Shown: positions 28,943 to 37,504 of the stretch, piece by piece
Layout of the letters: each line of letters starts with the position of its first letter
Position numbering within the stretch: the first letter of the stretch is position 1
Assembly (NCBI GenBank): GCA_910584075.1
Contig: CAJTZI010000005.1
Span: 1 to 64,000 of the forward strand
DNA: 64,000 bases
Direction: 5' to 3'
From: an uncultured Oscillibacter sp.
Lineage (GTDB): Bacteria > Bacillota > Clostridia > Oscillospirales > Oscillospiraceae
The notes under the pieces: generated by a model
Seen by the model: only the letters and a program-made list of their open reading frames with translations
Told to the model about the DNA's origin: nothing
Databases searched by the model: none
Translations under genes and position numbers: made by a program

Positions 28943-29464
28943 CTATTTTGTGGGAAAACCGAAGGTATCCCGCATGGCGAAGAGGAACCGCAAGAAACCG
29001 TCGGGATACGGGATGAAGCTGCCCTCCTCCGCCATGGCCTCCGCCTCCTCCTCCGTCACGTAGCGGACCTCCGCCACCTCCTCCTTCTGCAGCACCAGGG
29101 AGGAGAGGTCCAGGTCCTTTTGAATGATGAAAAAGTCGTCAAATCCGCCGTCAAAGTTCACTGTCACCGACTGGCGCAGGTTTCCCAGGTCCAGCGGATA
29201 CCCCAGCTCCTCCCGGAACTCCCGCTCCGCCGCCTGACGGCTGGTCTCTCCGGCGTCCACGCCGCCGCCCACAGACACGTCCCAACGATCCGGCCAGATT
29301 CTTTTCTCCGCCGTTCTTTGCTGGACCAGCAGCCGCCCCCGGCTGTCAAAGGCGCAGACATGAACCACCAAACGGTATTCCCCCGGCCCCTTGGGAGCGT
29401 GGCGCTCCGCGGTGCGGCCCAGGGGGATGCGGTTTTCATCGTACAGATCCACCAGTTCCATCAT
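28943..29464 (-). CDS. NUDIX hydrolase
   Basis: A 173-residue protein with a full Nudix box (GVDAGETSRQAAEREFREEL, about 68-87) that binds the metal and cleaves a nucleoside-diphosphate-linked substrate. The flanks (LYDENRIPLGRTAERHAPKG at the N-terminus and QQRTAEKRIWPDRWDVSVGG) match the branch near isopentenyl-diphosphate isomerase and YfcD. The substrate is open. It is the last gene of the operon led by yedF, 9 bases after the DUF6472 stop. ATG follows GAGGGG. Confidence 0.92.
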   Translation of the reverse strand: MMELVDLYDENRIPLGRTAERHAPKGPGEYRLVVHVCAFDSRGRLLVQQRTAEKRIWPDRWDVSVGGGVDAGETSRQAAEREFREELGYPLDLGNLRQSVTVNFDGGFDDFFIIQKDLDLSSLVLQKEEVAEVRYVTEEEAEAMAEEGSFIPYPDGFLRFLFAMRDTFGFPTK

Positions 29465-29473
29465 ATTTTCCCC

Positions 29474-29647
29474 TCACTGTCTGGAGGCGGTCTTGTAGTC
29501 GCCGCCGGGGCGGTAGAAGGGGCAGGCGGTGCCGGTCCCCTTCAAAAACCGCTCCATCTCATCCTCATCCAGATCCATAGTGCAGACAAAGGCCTCCAGC
29601 TCCTGGTCATAGTCATAGTAGACACAGTCCTCGCAGATATTGGACAT
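29474..29647 (-). CDS. DUF6472 small Cys-containing protein
   Basis: A 57-residue protein: CEDCVYYDYDQELEAFVC, then LDEDEMERFLKG, then CPFYRPGGDYK. The pattern CxxCxYY, LDEDEM..FL and CP(F/Y)(Y/F)R.GDYK is that of DUF6472, common in Clostridia. The four Cys suggest a bound metal, but the function is unknown. ATG 29647 follows GAGAGGTG. It lies between DUF3343 and NUDIX genes with gaps of 13 and 9 bases, so it is part of the yedF operon. Confidence 0.85.
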   Translation of the reverse strand: MSNICEDCVYYDYDQELEAFVCTMDLDEDEMERFLKGTGTACPFYRPGGDYKTASRQ

Positions 29648-29660
29648 CCTGCATCACCTC

Positions 29661-29897
29661 TCAGATGATAATAGCATAGATTCCGTCCGCGTCCAAGTGT
29701 TTTTTCACCACCAGCTCCTCCAGGGCCCTCCGGGCCTCCGGCGGAGCGGCCCAGCACATGCCGCACCCGGCAGTAACAGCCCGGGGCACCGGGATCAGCC
29801 GCCCGGGAAGGCCCGCCTCCCTGCACGCCCCCTCCATGGCCATGGCCCCGGCAGTAGTGCGGAAGGTCACCACACACCTCTCCGTCCGCTCCCTCAC
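29661..29897 (-). CDS. DUF3343 putative Se/S carrier-like protein (copy 1)
   Basis: A 78-residue protein starting at a GTG that overlaps the stop of the cysteine desulfurase gene (GTGA). CVVTFRTTAGAMAMEGACRE..LPGRLIPVPRAVTAGCGMCW is typical of DUF3343, with the CGMCW Cys pair proposed to carry sulfur or selenium. Families of this kind occur next to YedF and class V cysteine desulfurases, as here. Copy 2 at 38626 lacks the CxxC, so this copy is the more likely carrier. Confidence 0.88.
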   Translation of the reverse strand: MRERTERCVVTFRTTAGAMAMEGACREAGLPGRLIPVPRAVTAGCGMCWAAPPEARRALEELVVKKHLDADGIYAIII

Positions 29898-31039
29898 CGC
29901 CGCGCCTCCGCCGCCAGGACGCAGACGGCCTCCGCCGCAGCGTCTGTCTCCTCCTCCGTATTGGCCCAGCCCCAGGAGAAGCGGACCGCCCCCTGCTCTG
30001 CGGTCCCCAGCGCCCGGTGAAGCCGGGGGGCGCAGTGGGCCCCAGGCCGGGTGGCAATCCCAAACCGTTCCGCCAGCTCGTCGGAGACCTCCGAGGAGTC
30101 CAGACCGCCGATATTCAGCGTGACGATGGGGGCCCGCTCCGCCGCTGAGAAATCCCCGTACACCTTCACGCCGGGAAGGCCACGGACGGCCTCGTAAAAC
30201 CGCCGGGCCAAACCGCACTCATGGGCACGGACCGCGTCCCGGCCCGTCCGCTCCAGGTACTCCAGGGCAGCCCCCAGCCCGGCGATCCCGTGACTGTTGA
30301 GGGTCCCCGCCTCCAGGCGGGTGGGCCACTCCTCCGGCTGGCTCTCCAGAAAGCTCTGGACGCCGGTGCCGCCCACCAGACAGGGACGGATGTCCACTCC
30401 CTCCCTGACGCACAGTCCCCCGGTGCCCTGGGGCCCCAGCAGGCTCTTGTGACCGGTAAAGCACACCACGTCGATATTCCGGGCCTCCATATCGATGGGA
30501 AAGGTGCCCGCCGTTTGGGAGGCGTCCAGAATGAACAGCAGCCTATGTGCGCGGGCAAAGGCTCCCACCCGCGCAAGATCCGCCAGATCCCCCGTCAGGT
30601 TGGAGGCGTGGGTGCAGACCACCGCCTTTGTATGGGGCCGCAGAAGCCCCTCCAGGCCGCCATAGTCCAGCCGCCCCTGCCGGTCCGCCGGCAGGAAGTC
30701 CAGACCCATCCCACGGTCCCGCAGGCGGTACAGGGGACGGAGAACGGAGTTGTGCTCCCAGTCCGTGGAGATCACATGGTCCCCCGGCCCCAGCAGCCCG
30801 CCGATGACAATATTCAGCGCGGCGGTGGAGTTGGGTGCAAAGGCCACATGGTCTGCCCGGGGACAGCCGAACCACTCCGCCAGCTTCTGCCGGACGCCGT
30901 ATACCGTCCGGGCGGCGGAGAGGGCGTCCTCGTGGACGCCACGGCCGCTGTTGCCGTAAGACTGCATGGCCTCCGACACCGCCTCCGTCACGCCGGGGGG
31001 CTTTGGGCGGGTGGTGGCGGCATTGTCCAGGTAGATCAC
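29894..31039 (-). CDS. Class V cysteine desulfurase-type aminotransferase (copy 1)
   Basis: This PLP enzyme takes sulfur (or selenium) from cysteine (selenocysteine) as a persulfide on Cys336 (GAHCAPRLH). The 381-residue protein has the PLP Lys198 in TGHKSLLGPQGTGG, the first motif MIYLDNAATTRPKP, and GTLNSHGIAG. It belongs to the short SufS/CsdB-related branch often beside YedF. The ATG overlaps the yedF stop by 4 bases and the stop overlaps the DUF3343 start. The operon context points to sulfur or selenium transfer rather than general Fe-S assembly; no isc or suf gene is present. Confidence 0.93.
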   Translation of the reverse strand: MIYLDNAATTRPKPPGVTEAVSEAMQSYGNSGRGVHEDALSAARTVYGVRQKLAEWFGCPRADHVAFAPNSTAALNIVIGGLLGPGDHVISTDWEHNSVLRPLYRLRDRGMGLDFLPADRQGRLDYGGLEGLLRPHTKAVVCTHASNLTGDLADLARVGAFARAHRLLFILDASQTAGTFPIDMEARNIDVVCFTGHKSLLGPQGTGGLCVREGVDIRPCLVGGTGVQSFLESQPEEWPTRLEAGTLNSHGIAGLGAALEYLERTGRDAVRAHECGLARRFYEAVRGLPGVKVYGDFSAAERAPIVTLNIGGLDSSEVSDELAERFGIATRPGAHCAPRLHRALGTAEQGAVRFSWGWANTEEETDAAAEAVCVLAAEARR

Positions 31040-31650
31040 GGCTTAATCACCCTGGACGCCCCCGCCAGCTTCTCCACAATGGCGTACATATTAGTGGCGG
31101 AGCCCACCGCCAATCTTTCTGTCAGGCCGTAGAAGTTCAGGCAGGTGCCGCAGGTGAGGATCTCCACCCCTTGGGACTCCAGGCTTTTCAGGTCCTCCAG
31201 AGAATCAGAGCCCTCCACGGTCAGCTTCGCGCCGCCGTTGTAGAAAAGCATGGTCTCCGGCAGGCGGGGCAGCTGGGTGACAGCGAAGAGAAAGCCCTTC
31301 ATCAATGTCCTGCCCAGGTCCTCACTGCCCCGCCCCATGACGTCAGTGTCCACCGCTACCAGCAGCCCGCCGCCCGCCGGCGCGCAGACCAGCTCCGGCT
31401 CCTCCAGCGGGACCTCGCCAACCGGGGCAGGCACTTCCACGGCAACCACGTACGCTCCCTCCCCTGTCTTCTCCCATCGGGCCGTCAGGTTGTGTCCCGC
31501 GGCCATCCGGGTCAGGTTCTGCACGGCAATCTCGTTGTCCACATGGACCTCCAGCGTCCCGGGCTCCCGCATCTCCTGCAGTGCCCGGGCGGCCTTCACC
31601 ACCGGGATGGGGCACTGCTCTCCTACGGCATTTACCACAACTGTGCGCAT
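31036..31650 (-). CDS. yedF: YedF, sulfurtransferase-like selenium metabolism protein
   Basis: A 204-residue protein with an N-terminal TusA/SirA-like domain (EQCPIPVVKA, Cys13 in the CPxP motif) and a C-terminal DsrE-like domain with LTCGTCLNFYGL (Cys167, Cys170). This architecture is the YedF family, found with selenium-dependent molybdenum hydroxylases and labile selenium use. ATG 31650 follows AAGGAGGAG; the longer frame from 31683 starts before the box. It heads the operon yedF-cysteine desulfurase-DUF3343-DUF6472-NUDIX. No selD or molybdenum hydroxylase gene is in this window. Confidence 0.92.
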   Translation of the reverse strand: MRTVVVNAVGEQCPIPVVKAARALQEMREPGTLEVHVDNEIAVQNLTRMAAGHNLTARWEKTGEGAYVVAVEVPAPVGEVPLEEPELVCAPAGGGLLVAVDTDVMGRGSEDLGRTLMKGFLFAVTQLPRLPETMLFYNGGAKLTVEGSDSLEDLKSLESQGVEILTCGTCLNFYGLTERLAVGSATNMYAIVEKLAGASRVIKP

Positions 31651-31681
31651 AACCGTCTCCTCCTTATGTTGTTTCCTGTCC

Positions 31682-31710
31682 ATTGTACCGCGGGAGAGGC
31701 AAAATTACAA
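31682..31710 (-). promoter_or_regulatory. Promoter of the yedF operon
   Basis: Minus-strand TTGTAA (31710-31705), 17 bases, TACAAT (31687-31682). Confidence 0.75.
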
Positions 31711-31805
31711 GGGTTGTTTTTTCAAAAACATCACGGCTGAACTGGGGGAAATTCACTGTCGGTTAATCGATTTCTAACAGGGATTTTGTTTTTTTGCAAA
31801 AGTTC

Positions 31806-31834
31806 TTGACAGCGATTCCCTCAGGCGGTATATT
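31806..31834 (+). promoter_or_regulatory. Promoter of pfkA
   Basis: TTGACA, 17 bases, TATATT. It leaves a leader of about 120 bases before the ATG, in which I see no clear regulatory fold. The rest of 31711-31805 is AT-rich without a gene. Confidence 0.85.
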
Positions 31835-31962
31835 CGAATACGGAGGAGTTGGGCGCTCCCTCTCTCCTGCTGCCACAGGGGCGATCCCACATCATCCAAG
31901 ACCGCATTTCAAGGCCGAGGTGCGCCACGGGATCTGCGGTCAAATAAACGGGAGGTTATCTT

Positions 31963-32973
31963 ATGGAGAAACATGTCAAGCGAATCGGCGTTCTCACCAG
32001 CGGCGGCGACGCTCCCGGCATGAACGCGGCAGTGCGGGCCGTGGTGCGGGCCGCCACCAACCGCGGCATCGGCTGCGTCGGCATCCGCCGGGGGTGGAAC
32101 GGTCTCATCAACAGCGATTTCGTGCAGATGAACGCCTCCAGCGTCAGCCACATCATCAACAAGGGCGGCACCATTTTGTACACCGCCCGGAGCCTGGAGT
32201 TTATGGACGAGGCCGGCCGTGCCAAGGCCCTGGCCACCTGCCGCCTGCTGGGACTGGACGGTATCGTGGCCATCGGCGGCGACGGCACCTTCCGGGGCGC
32301 TCTGGCCCTCTCCCGTCAGGCGGCGGAGACGGGCATGTCTCTGCGGGTGGTGGGCATTCCCGCCACCATCGACAACGACATCGGCTGCTCTCACTACACC
32401 ATTGGCTTCGACACCGCCTGCAACACCGCCATTGAGTGCGTCGACAAGCTGCGGGACACCATGCAGTCCCACGAGCGCTGCTCCGTAGTGGAGGTCATGG
32501 GCCGCCACGCCGGATATCTTGCGCTGTACGTGGGCATCGCCGTGGGCGCCACCGCCGTACTGATCCCTGAGCGGGAGGTGGACTTTGAGCGGGACATCGC
32601 GGAGAAGATCCGCCGGGCCCGCCTTGCCGGCACCACCCACTACATGGTTGTGGTGGCCGAGGGCGCCGGCAGCGCCATGGAGATCAGCCAGCGCATCCAC
32701 CAGGAGCTGGGCATCGATCCCCGGGTGACGGTGCTGGGCCACATTCAGCGGGGCGGCTCCCCCACCGCCCGGGACCGGGAGACCGCCAGCCGCATGGGCT
32801 ACGAGGCGGTGAAGGTTCTGGCCGAGGGCGAGGGCAACCAGATCATCGGCATCCAGAACGGCTTTATCACGGACATTGACATGGAGACGGCTCTTTCCAT
32901 GACCAAGACTTTCCAGATGGACCGCTACCTGATTCTGGAGGCTTTGACCAACAGTCAGGGCGGGGACTTCTGA
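31963..32973 (+). CDS. pfkA: ATP-dependent 6-phosphofructokinase
   Basis: This key glycolytic enzyme phosphorylates fructose 6-phosphate to the 1,6-bisphosphate. The 336-residue protein has the ATP loop LTSGGDAPGMN (11-21), GGDGT (105-109), the catalytic PATIDNDI (133-140) and the substrate stretches EVMGRHAG and LGHIQRGGSPTARDR. Length fits the bacterial ATP-PFK family; the residues here favour ATP over pyrophosphate, though I rely on overall similarity. ATG follows GGGAGG. It is monocistronic, with its own promoter and terminator. Confidence 0.96.
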   Translation: MEKHVKRIGVLTSGGDAPGMNAAVRAVVRAATNRGIGCVGIRRGWNGLINSDFVQMNASSVSHIINKGGTILYTARSLEFMDEAGRAKALATCRLLGLDGIVAIGGDGTFRGALALSRQAAETGMSLRVVGIPATIDNDIGCSHYTIGFDTACNTAIECVDKLRDTMQSHERCSVVEVMGRHAGYLALYVGIAVGATAVLIPEREVDFERDIAEKIRRARLAGTTHYMVVVAEGAGSAMEISQRIHQELGIDPRVTVLGHIQRGGSPTARDRETASRMGYEAVKVLAEGEGNQIIGIQNGFITDIDMETALSMTKTFQMDRYLILEALTNSQGGDF

Positions 32974-32992
32974 GCGCATACATACGGACATA

Positions 32993-33027
32993 AAGCCGCC
33001 CCGGAGCGTAACGCTCCGGGGCGGCTT
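32993..33027. terminator. Terminator between pfkA and trkH
   Basis: A perfect 17-bp GC-rich inverted repeat (32993-33009 and 33011-33027) between converging genes. Confidence 0.9.
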
Positions 33028-33049
33028 CGCATGTGAGAAAAACAGTCCC

Positions 33050-34519
33050 TCAGTCCAGCCGGGAGGCGCGGCGGATGTTCATCCGCCGCCTCCAGTTGGA
33101 GGGTGCGAACAGCAGCAGCATGGGGAAGATCTCCAGCCGCCCCACCAGCATATCAAAGGACAGCAGCAGCTTGGACGCCGGCGAAAACGCGGAGAAATTG
33201 CCCAGGGGGCCCACGGCCTCCAGGCCCGGGCCGATGTTGTTGATGCAGGCCGTCAGGGCTGTGAAGGTAGTCACCAGTCCCTTCTGCTCCAGGGACAGCA
33301 GCAAGAAGGAGACCACAAACACCGCCATATACACCGTAAAATAGATGTGGGCTCCCCGCAGGGTCTTCTCCGACACAGGCTTGCCCTCCAGCCGGGTAGT
33401 GGCCACGGCGTTGGGGTGCAGCATCCGCTTCATCTCGCTGACGGAGGCCTTCAGGAGAATGAGGATGCGGGAGATCTTGATGCCGCCGCCGGTGGAGCCG
33501 GCGCAGGCGCCCACAAACATCAGCGTCACCAGAATGGACTTGGAGAAGGTGGGCCAGAGGTCAAAGTCCACTGTGCCATAGCCCGTGGTGGTGATGATGG
33601 AGGAGACCTGGAAAAAAGCGTGGCGCAGGCTGGTCCAGACGCTGCCGTACATATGGCAGATGTCCGCCGTGATCGCCGCCACGGCGGCGGCCACCACCAG
33701 CAGATAGGCCCGCAGCTCCTCCGAACCGAACACCTCCCGAAAGCGCCGGATCATCAGGAAGTAGTAGAGGTTGAAGTTCACTCCGAAGAGCAGCATGAAT
33801 ATGCCGATCACCACATCAAAATAGGGGCTCTGATAGGCCCCCACGCTGAGGTCCCGGCAGCTGAAGCCGCCGGTGCCGGCGGTGCCGAAGGCGTGGACAC
33901 AGGCGTCAAACAGAGGCATTCCTCCCGCCAGCAGGAGCACTGTCTCCAAAACGGTCATGGCCAGATAGATGCCGTAGAGGATCTTGGCCGTATCCCCCAG
34001 GCGGCTCACCAGCTTGCCCACCGTGGGCCCCGGTACCTCCGCCCGCATCAGGTGCATTCCGTGGCCATCGGTCATAGGCAGCACAGCCATGACAAACACC
34101 AGCACACCCATGCCCCCCACCCAGTGGGTGAAGCTGCGCCAGAACAGACAGCTCCGCCGCAGGGGCTCCACCGCCGTCAGGATGGTGGAGCCGGTGGTGG
34201 TAAAGCCGGAGACGGTCTCAAATAAGGCGTCGATCAAATTGGGGATGTCCCCGGAGAGCACAAAGGGCAGCGCGCCGAAGAAGGACATGAAGACCCACGC
34301 CAGAGCCACCACCGCCAGTCCGTCCCGGGCGTACAGGGACATCTGCCGAGGCTTTCTGCCGCCCAGCAGGAGCCCGACGGCCGCCAGCAGCAGCATTGGG
34401 ATTAAAAAGGGCAGCGGCGATTCCCGATAGATCCCCGCCGTCAGCAACGGCAGCGCCATCAGCACCGCCTCTACCAGCAGAATCCTGCCGATGACATACC
34501 CAATCATTCGATAGTTCAT
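33050..34519 (-). CDS. trkH: TrkH/KtrB-family potassium uptake channel subunit
   Basis: A 489-residue membrane protein with four pore-loop repeats whose filters are visible: TTTGST (107-112), GTAGTGGFS, TTTGYGT and CINNIGPG. It forms the K+ pathway, gated by the TrkA ring encoded just upstream (10 bases apart). The N-terminus MNYRMIGYVIGRILLVEA is the usual TrkH start; the first helix pair (D0-like) favours TrkH over KtrB. A GAGGG box precedes the ATG. Confidence 0.95.
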   Translation of the reverse strand: MNYRMIGYVIGRILLVEAVLMALPLLTAGIYRESPLPFLIPMLLLAAVGLLLGGRKPRQMSLYARDGLAVVALAWVFMSFFGALPFVLSGDIPNLIDALFETVSGFTTTGSTILTAVEPLRRSCLFWRSFTHWVGGMGVLVFVMAVLPMTDGHGMHLMRAEVPGPTVGKLVSRLGDTAKILYGIYLAMTVLETVLLLAGGMPLFDACVHAFGTAGTGGFSCRDLSVGAYQSPYFDVVIGIFMLLFGVNFNLYYFLMIRRFREVFGSEELRAYLLVVAAAVAAITADICHMYGSVWTSLRHAFFQVSSIITTTGYGTVDFDLWPTFSKSILVTLMFVGACAGSTGGGIKISRILILLKASVSEMKRMLHPNAVATTRLEGKPVSEKTLRGAHIYFTVYMAVFVVSFLLLSLEQKGLVTTFTALTACINNIGPGLEAVGPLGNFSAFSPASKLLLSFDMLVGRLEIFPMLLLFAPSNWRRRMNIRRASRLD

Positions 34520-34529
34520 ACAGCCGCCC

Positions 34530-35891
34530 TCACTGGAAGATATCCCCGATTTTTTGCAGGGAGGTCCGAGTGGTCACCACGATCACGTCGTCAAAGGGGT
34601 GCAGCACATCGCCGCCGGAGGGGATGACGATCTTTCCGCTCTGCCGGACGATGCCCGCCAGCAGAATGCCGCTTTTGAGCTGCAAATCCTTCAGCGGGAT
34701 CCCCGCGAAGGGGGGATTCGGCCCCACGCCGAACTCCAGGGCCTCCACCGCCCCGTCCACCAGCCGGTGGAGGGTCTTGATGTGGTCGCCAGCGGCGCTC
34801 TGCATGGCCCGGACATATTGGACAATCAGCTCCGTAGTGACGGATGCGGCTGAAACCACACTGTCGATCATGTGCTCACCGGAGACCAGCTCCACCAGGG
34901 ACTTGCGGTTGATTTTAGCCACCACTTTGCACTTCTCCGCCTGCTTGGAGGCGCTCATAGCCATGAGAATATTGGCCTCGTCGATACCCGTGATGGCTAC
35001 AAAGGCGTCGGTCTGGTCGATGCCCTCCTCCCGCAAAAGCTCCGTGTCGGTGCCGTCGCCCACGATAACCAGAGCCTTGGGCAGCCGCTCACCCATGCTG
35101 ATGCAGCGGCTCTCACTCTGGTCAATAATCTTCACGTCCATGCCCATCTCCAGCAGATCCGAGGCCAGGTAGTAGCAGATCTTGCTGGCCCCCACGATCA
35201 TCACCGTGGACGCACGGTTCCGGAACACCCCCAGGTGCCGGAAAAACTGGGCCAGCTGATCCGAGGAGGAGGTGAGGTAGATCTTGTCCCCGCTCTGGAG
35301 GACAAAATCGCCAGAGGGAATGATCGTCTCCCCCTTCCGGCTGACGGCGCAGATCAACACCCGGACCCGCAGGCTCTTATAGAGGTTCAGCAGCTGGACG
35401 CCAGCCAGGGCGGAGTCCTCCGGCACCCGGTACTCCACCAGCTCCAGCCGGCCCTTGGAGAAGGTCTCCACCTTCATGGCCGTCGGGAACCGGAGCACCC
35501 GGGCGATCTCCCGGGCGGCGGCCCGTTCCGGGTTGATCGACATGGAGAGTCCCAGCTCCTCCCGCATGAAACGCAGCTGTTTTTCATACTCCGGATTGCG
35601 GATGCGGGCGATGGTGTGGGGAACCCCCATCTTCTTGGCCACAAGACAAGCCAGGATGTTGATCTCGTCACTGGAGGTGGTGGCAATCAGCAGGTCGGCC
35701 CTGCCGCCCCCCGCCTCCAGCTGCACCTCGTAGCTGGCCCCGTTGCCGCAGACACCCATAACGTCGTAGACGTTGATGATATTCTCGATCAGCTGGGCGT
35801 TTTCGTCGATAATGGTGACCTGGTTCTCCCCGGAGAGCTGTCTTGTCAGCTCCAGGCCCACCTTGCCGGCGCCCACAACAATAATCCTCAT
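34530..35891 (-). CDS. trkA: TrkA, K+ channel gating subunit with two RCK units
   Basis: A 453-residue cytoplasmic protein binding nucleotides and controlling TrkH. Two RCK repeats are visible, each with a Rossmann TrkA_N part and a TrkA_C part. The first has an intact GAGKVG (7-12). The second has GASKIC at 234-239, so it lacks the Gly-rich loop and may not bind NAD. I chose ATG 35891, which follows TTTGGAGG; the longer frame has no box. It forms an operon with trkH. The upstream region to 36162 shows TATAAT on the minus strand at 35984-35989 but no clear -35, and no gene. Confidence 0.95.
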   Translation of the reverse strand: MRIIVVGAGKVGLELTRQLSGENQVTIIDENAQLIENIINVYDVMGVCGNGASYEVQLEAGGGRADLLIATTSSDEINILACLVAKKMGVPHTIARIRNPEYEKQLRFMREELGLSMSINPERAAAREIARVLRFPTAMKVETFSKGRLELVEYRVPEDSALAGVQLLNLYKSLRVRVLICAVSRKGETIIPSGDFVLQSGDKIYLTSSSDQLAQFFRHLGVFRNRASTVMIVGASKICYYLASDLLEMGMDVKIIDQSESRCISMGERLPKALVIVGDGTDTELLREEGIDQTDAFVAITGIDEANILMAMSASKQAEKCKVVAKINRKSLVELVSGEHMIDSVVSAASVTTELIVQYVRAMQSAAGDHIKTLHRLVDGAVEALEFGVGPNPPFAGIPLKDLQLKSGILLAGIVRQSGKIVIPSGGDVLHPFDDVIVVTTRTSLQKIGDIFQ

Positions 35892-36162
35892 GCCGTCCTC
35901 CAAAGACGCCGCGCCCATCCGCGCGGCTGTAAAATAATTCTTAATTCCGCGGCTGGCCAAATGGCCGTCCGCCGCTGGAAGCTATTATAGAACATCCCAC
36001 AGAAAAAGGAAATACCTCCGGAAAATCTTTTCTCCCGGCCCCGGATTCAAAAAGCCTGAGAATCTGTATCCACAGCTGGTGGATGCCGAGTGGACGAAGG
36101 TTCTTGCTGCTCTGCGGGGTAAAAAACGTCCAGACGTCCCTTGGCGGCTGTGAGTGCAGATC

Positions 36163-37116
36163 CTAAAACAGTCCCGCCGGAATACGAATGTCCTCCCGGG
36201 GCACCTTCTCCCAGGAGAAATCCTCCAGCAATGCCTCCGCCGTCCGTGGCTCCGCCGAGGGGTTGAACCCCGCCAGATACGCCAGCCTTCCCAGCACCTC
36301 TGCCGCCGCAACACGGTCCCGGAGGCTGTCCAGTCCCGCGTCCGCGTCCCGCTTGCTCAGCCGCCGTCCGTCCGGGGCCAGCAGCAGCGGAAAGTGGATA
36401 AAGGACGGCACCGGCAGACCCAGCAGACGGTACAGCAGCAGCTGCCTGGGAGTGGAGGACAGCAAATCCGCCCCCCGCACCACCTCTGTGACGCCCATGG
36501 CGGCGTCATCCACCACCACCGCCAGCTGATAGGCAAACATCCCGTCAGACCGCCGCAGAAGAAAATCTCCGCAGTCCCGGGCAAGATTCTCCCGGTACAC
36601 CCCCATGTGCCCGTCGGTAAAGGCAATTTCCTCCTCCGGTACCCGCAGCCGCAGAGCCGGGGACCGGAGTCTGGCCCGCTCCGCCGCCTCCGCCGCCGTC
36701 AAGCGGCGGCAGGTACCGGCGTAGACCACCTGTCCGTCCTCCCGATGGGGAGCGCTGGCGGCATGGAGCTCCGCCCGGGTGCAGAAACAGGGGTACACCA
36801 GCCCCAAATCCGTCAGCCGCTCCAGGGCGGCCTGATACAGTGCCGTCCGCCGGCTCTGGTAATAGGGCCCGTCCGCTCCGCCGGCGCCGGGCCCCTCATC
36901 CCAATCAAGGCCCAGCCAGCGGAGATCTTCCTCCATCTGCGCGGCATACCGCCGGGGACAGCGGGCGGTGTCCAGATCCTCCACCCGCAAGATCACCCTG
37001 CCGCCCCGCTGCCGGACGCTGAGCCACGCCAGCAGGCAGCATAGGATGTTGCCCAGGTGAATCCGCCCGCTGGGCGAGGGGGCGAACCGCCCCCTGACCG
37101 TGCCGGTGTGCTCCAC
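36163..37116 (-). CDS. gluQ: Glutamyl-Q tRNA(Asp) synthetase
   Basis: This enzyme attaches glutamate to queuosine at position 34 of tRNA-Asp. The 317-residue protein has a class I catalytic domain: RFAPSPSGRIHLGNIL (HIGH-like) and RRLSKRDAD (KMSKS-like). It lacks the C-terminal anticodon-binding domain of true glutamyl-tRNA synthetase, which defines GluQRS. Cys110 and Cys112 in YPCFCTRAE with a later CRR could hold the family's zinc. Only a GTG start (37116) fits; GAGAGG precedes it. It stands alone with its own promoter. Confidence 0.93.
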   Translation of the reverse strand: MEHTGTVRGRFAPSPSGRIHLGNILCCLLAWLSVRQRGGRVILRVEDLDTARCPRRYAAQMEEDLRWLGLDWDEGPGAGGADGPYYQSRRTALYQAALERLTDLGLVYPCFCTRAELHAASAPHREDGQVVYAGTCRRLTAAEAAERARLRSPALRLRVPEEEIAFTDGHMGVYRENLARDCGDFLLRRSDGMFAYQLAVVVDDAAMGVTEVVRGADLLSSTPRQLLLYRLLGLPVPSFIHFPLLLAPDGRRLSKRDADAGLDSLRDRVAAAEVLGRLAYLAGFNPSAEPRTAEALLEDFSWEKVPREDIRIPAGLF

Positions 37117-37149
37117 AGGCCTCTCCCCTCTCCCATTTCATATTTGTTT

Positions 37150-37177
37150 ATTATACCATAGATCGCCAGAATTGCAA
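37150..37177 (-). promoter_or_regulatory. Promoter of gluQ
   Basis: Minus-strand TTGCAA (37177-37172), 16 bases, TATAAT (37155-37150), about 33 bases before the start codon. Confidence 0.8.
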
Positions 37178-37404
37178 AGGCCTGCCGCCGGGACTGAACC
37201 GCCCCGTATGATTCGGACAGCGCAAACAACTGGCGGGAAATATCGGGTTTCAATTGGAACGGCCTCGCACAAGCGGCGTCTCTCCAGTCTTCAGCCGGAT
37301 ACGCTCACGGGTAGTCCTTGCGATTCTATGGATAAAATCCGCAGCTATAAAAATGATCTGGGAAAACGAATTCCGGCATGGTCAGAGTCTTCTTTTGAGC
37401 AAAA
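37178..37404. other. Intergenic stretch without recognised feature
   Basis: Between the gluQ promoter and the terminator of the cysteine desulfurase copy 2. Short open frames here have no binding site and unusual composition. I see no tRNA fold, repeat or promoter I would defend. Confidence 0.6.
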
Positions 37405-37405
37405 G

Positions 37406-37438
37406 AAAAAGCACGATTTTTTCAATCGTGCTTTTTTA
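37406..37438. terminator. Terminator after cysteine desulfurase copy 2
   Basis: GCACGATT / AATCGTGC stem flanked by five A and six T, so it can act on both strands; the minus-strand gene ends 66 bases away at 37505. Confidence 0.88.
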
Positions 37439-37504
37439 AAGGTGTTCTATGATTTCACATTGACTCCGTTTTGCGGTCTTAATTTCAGAGCCATTTTCCG
37501 CAGA

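Noticed and set aside
37134..37504. Possible tRNA or small RNA gene in the long gap after gluQ
   Set aside because: No cloverleaf or conserved RNA motif found; only the gluQ promoter and a bidirectional terminator are clear.
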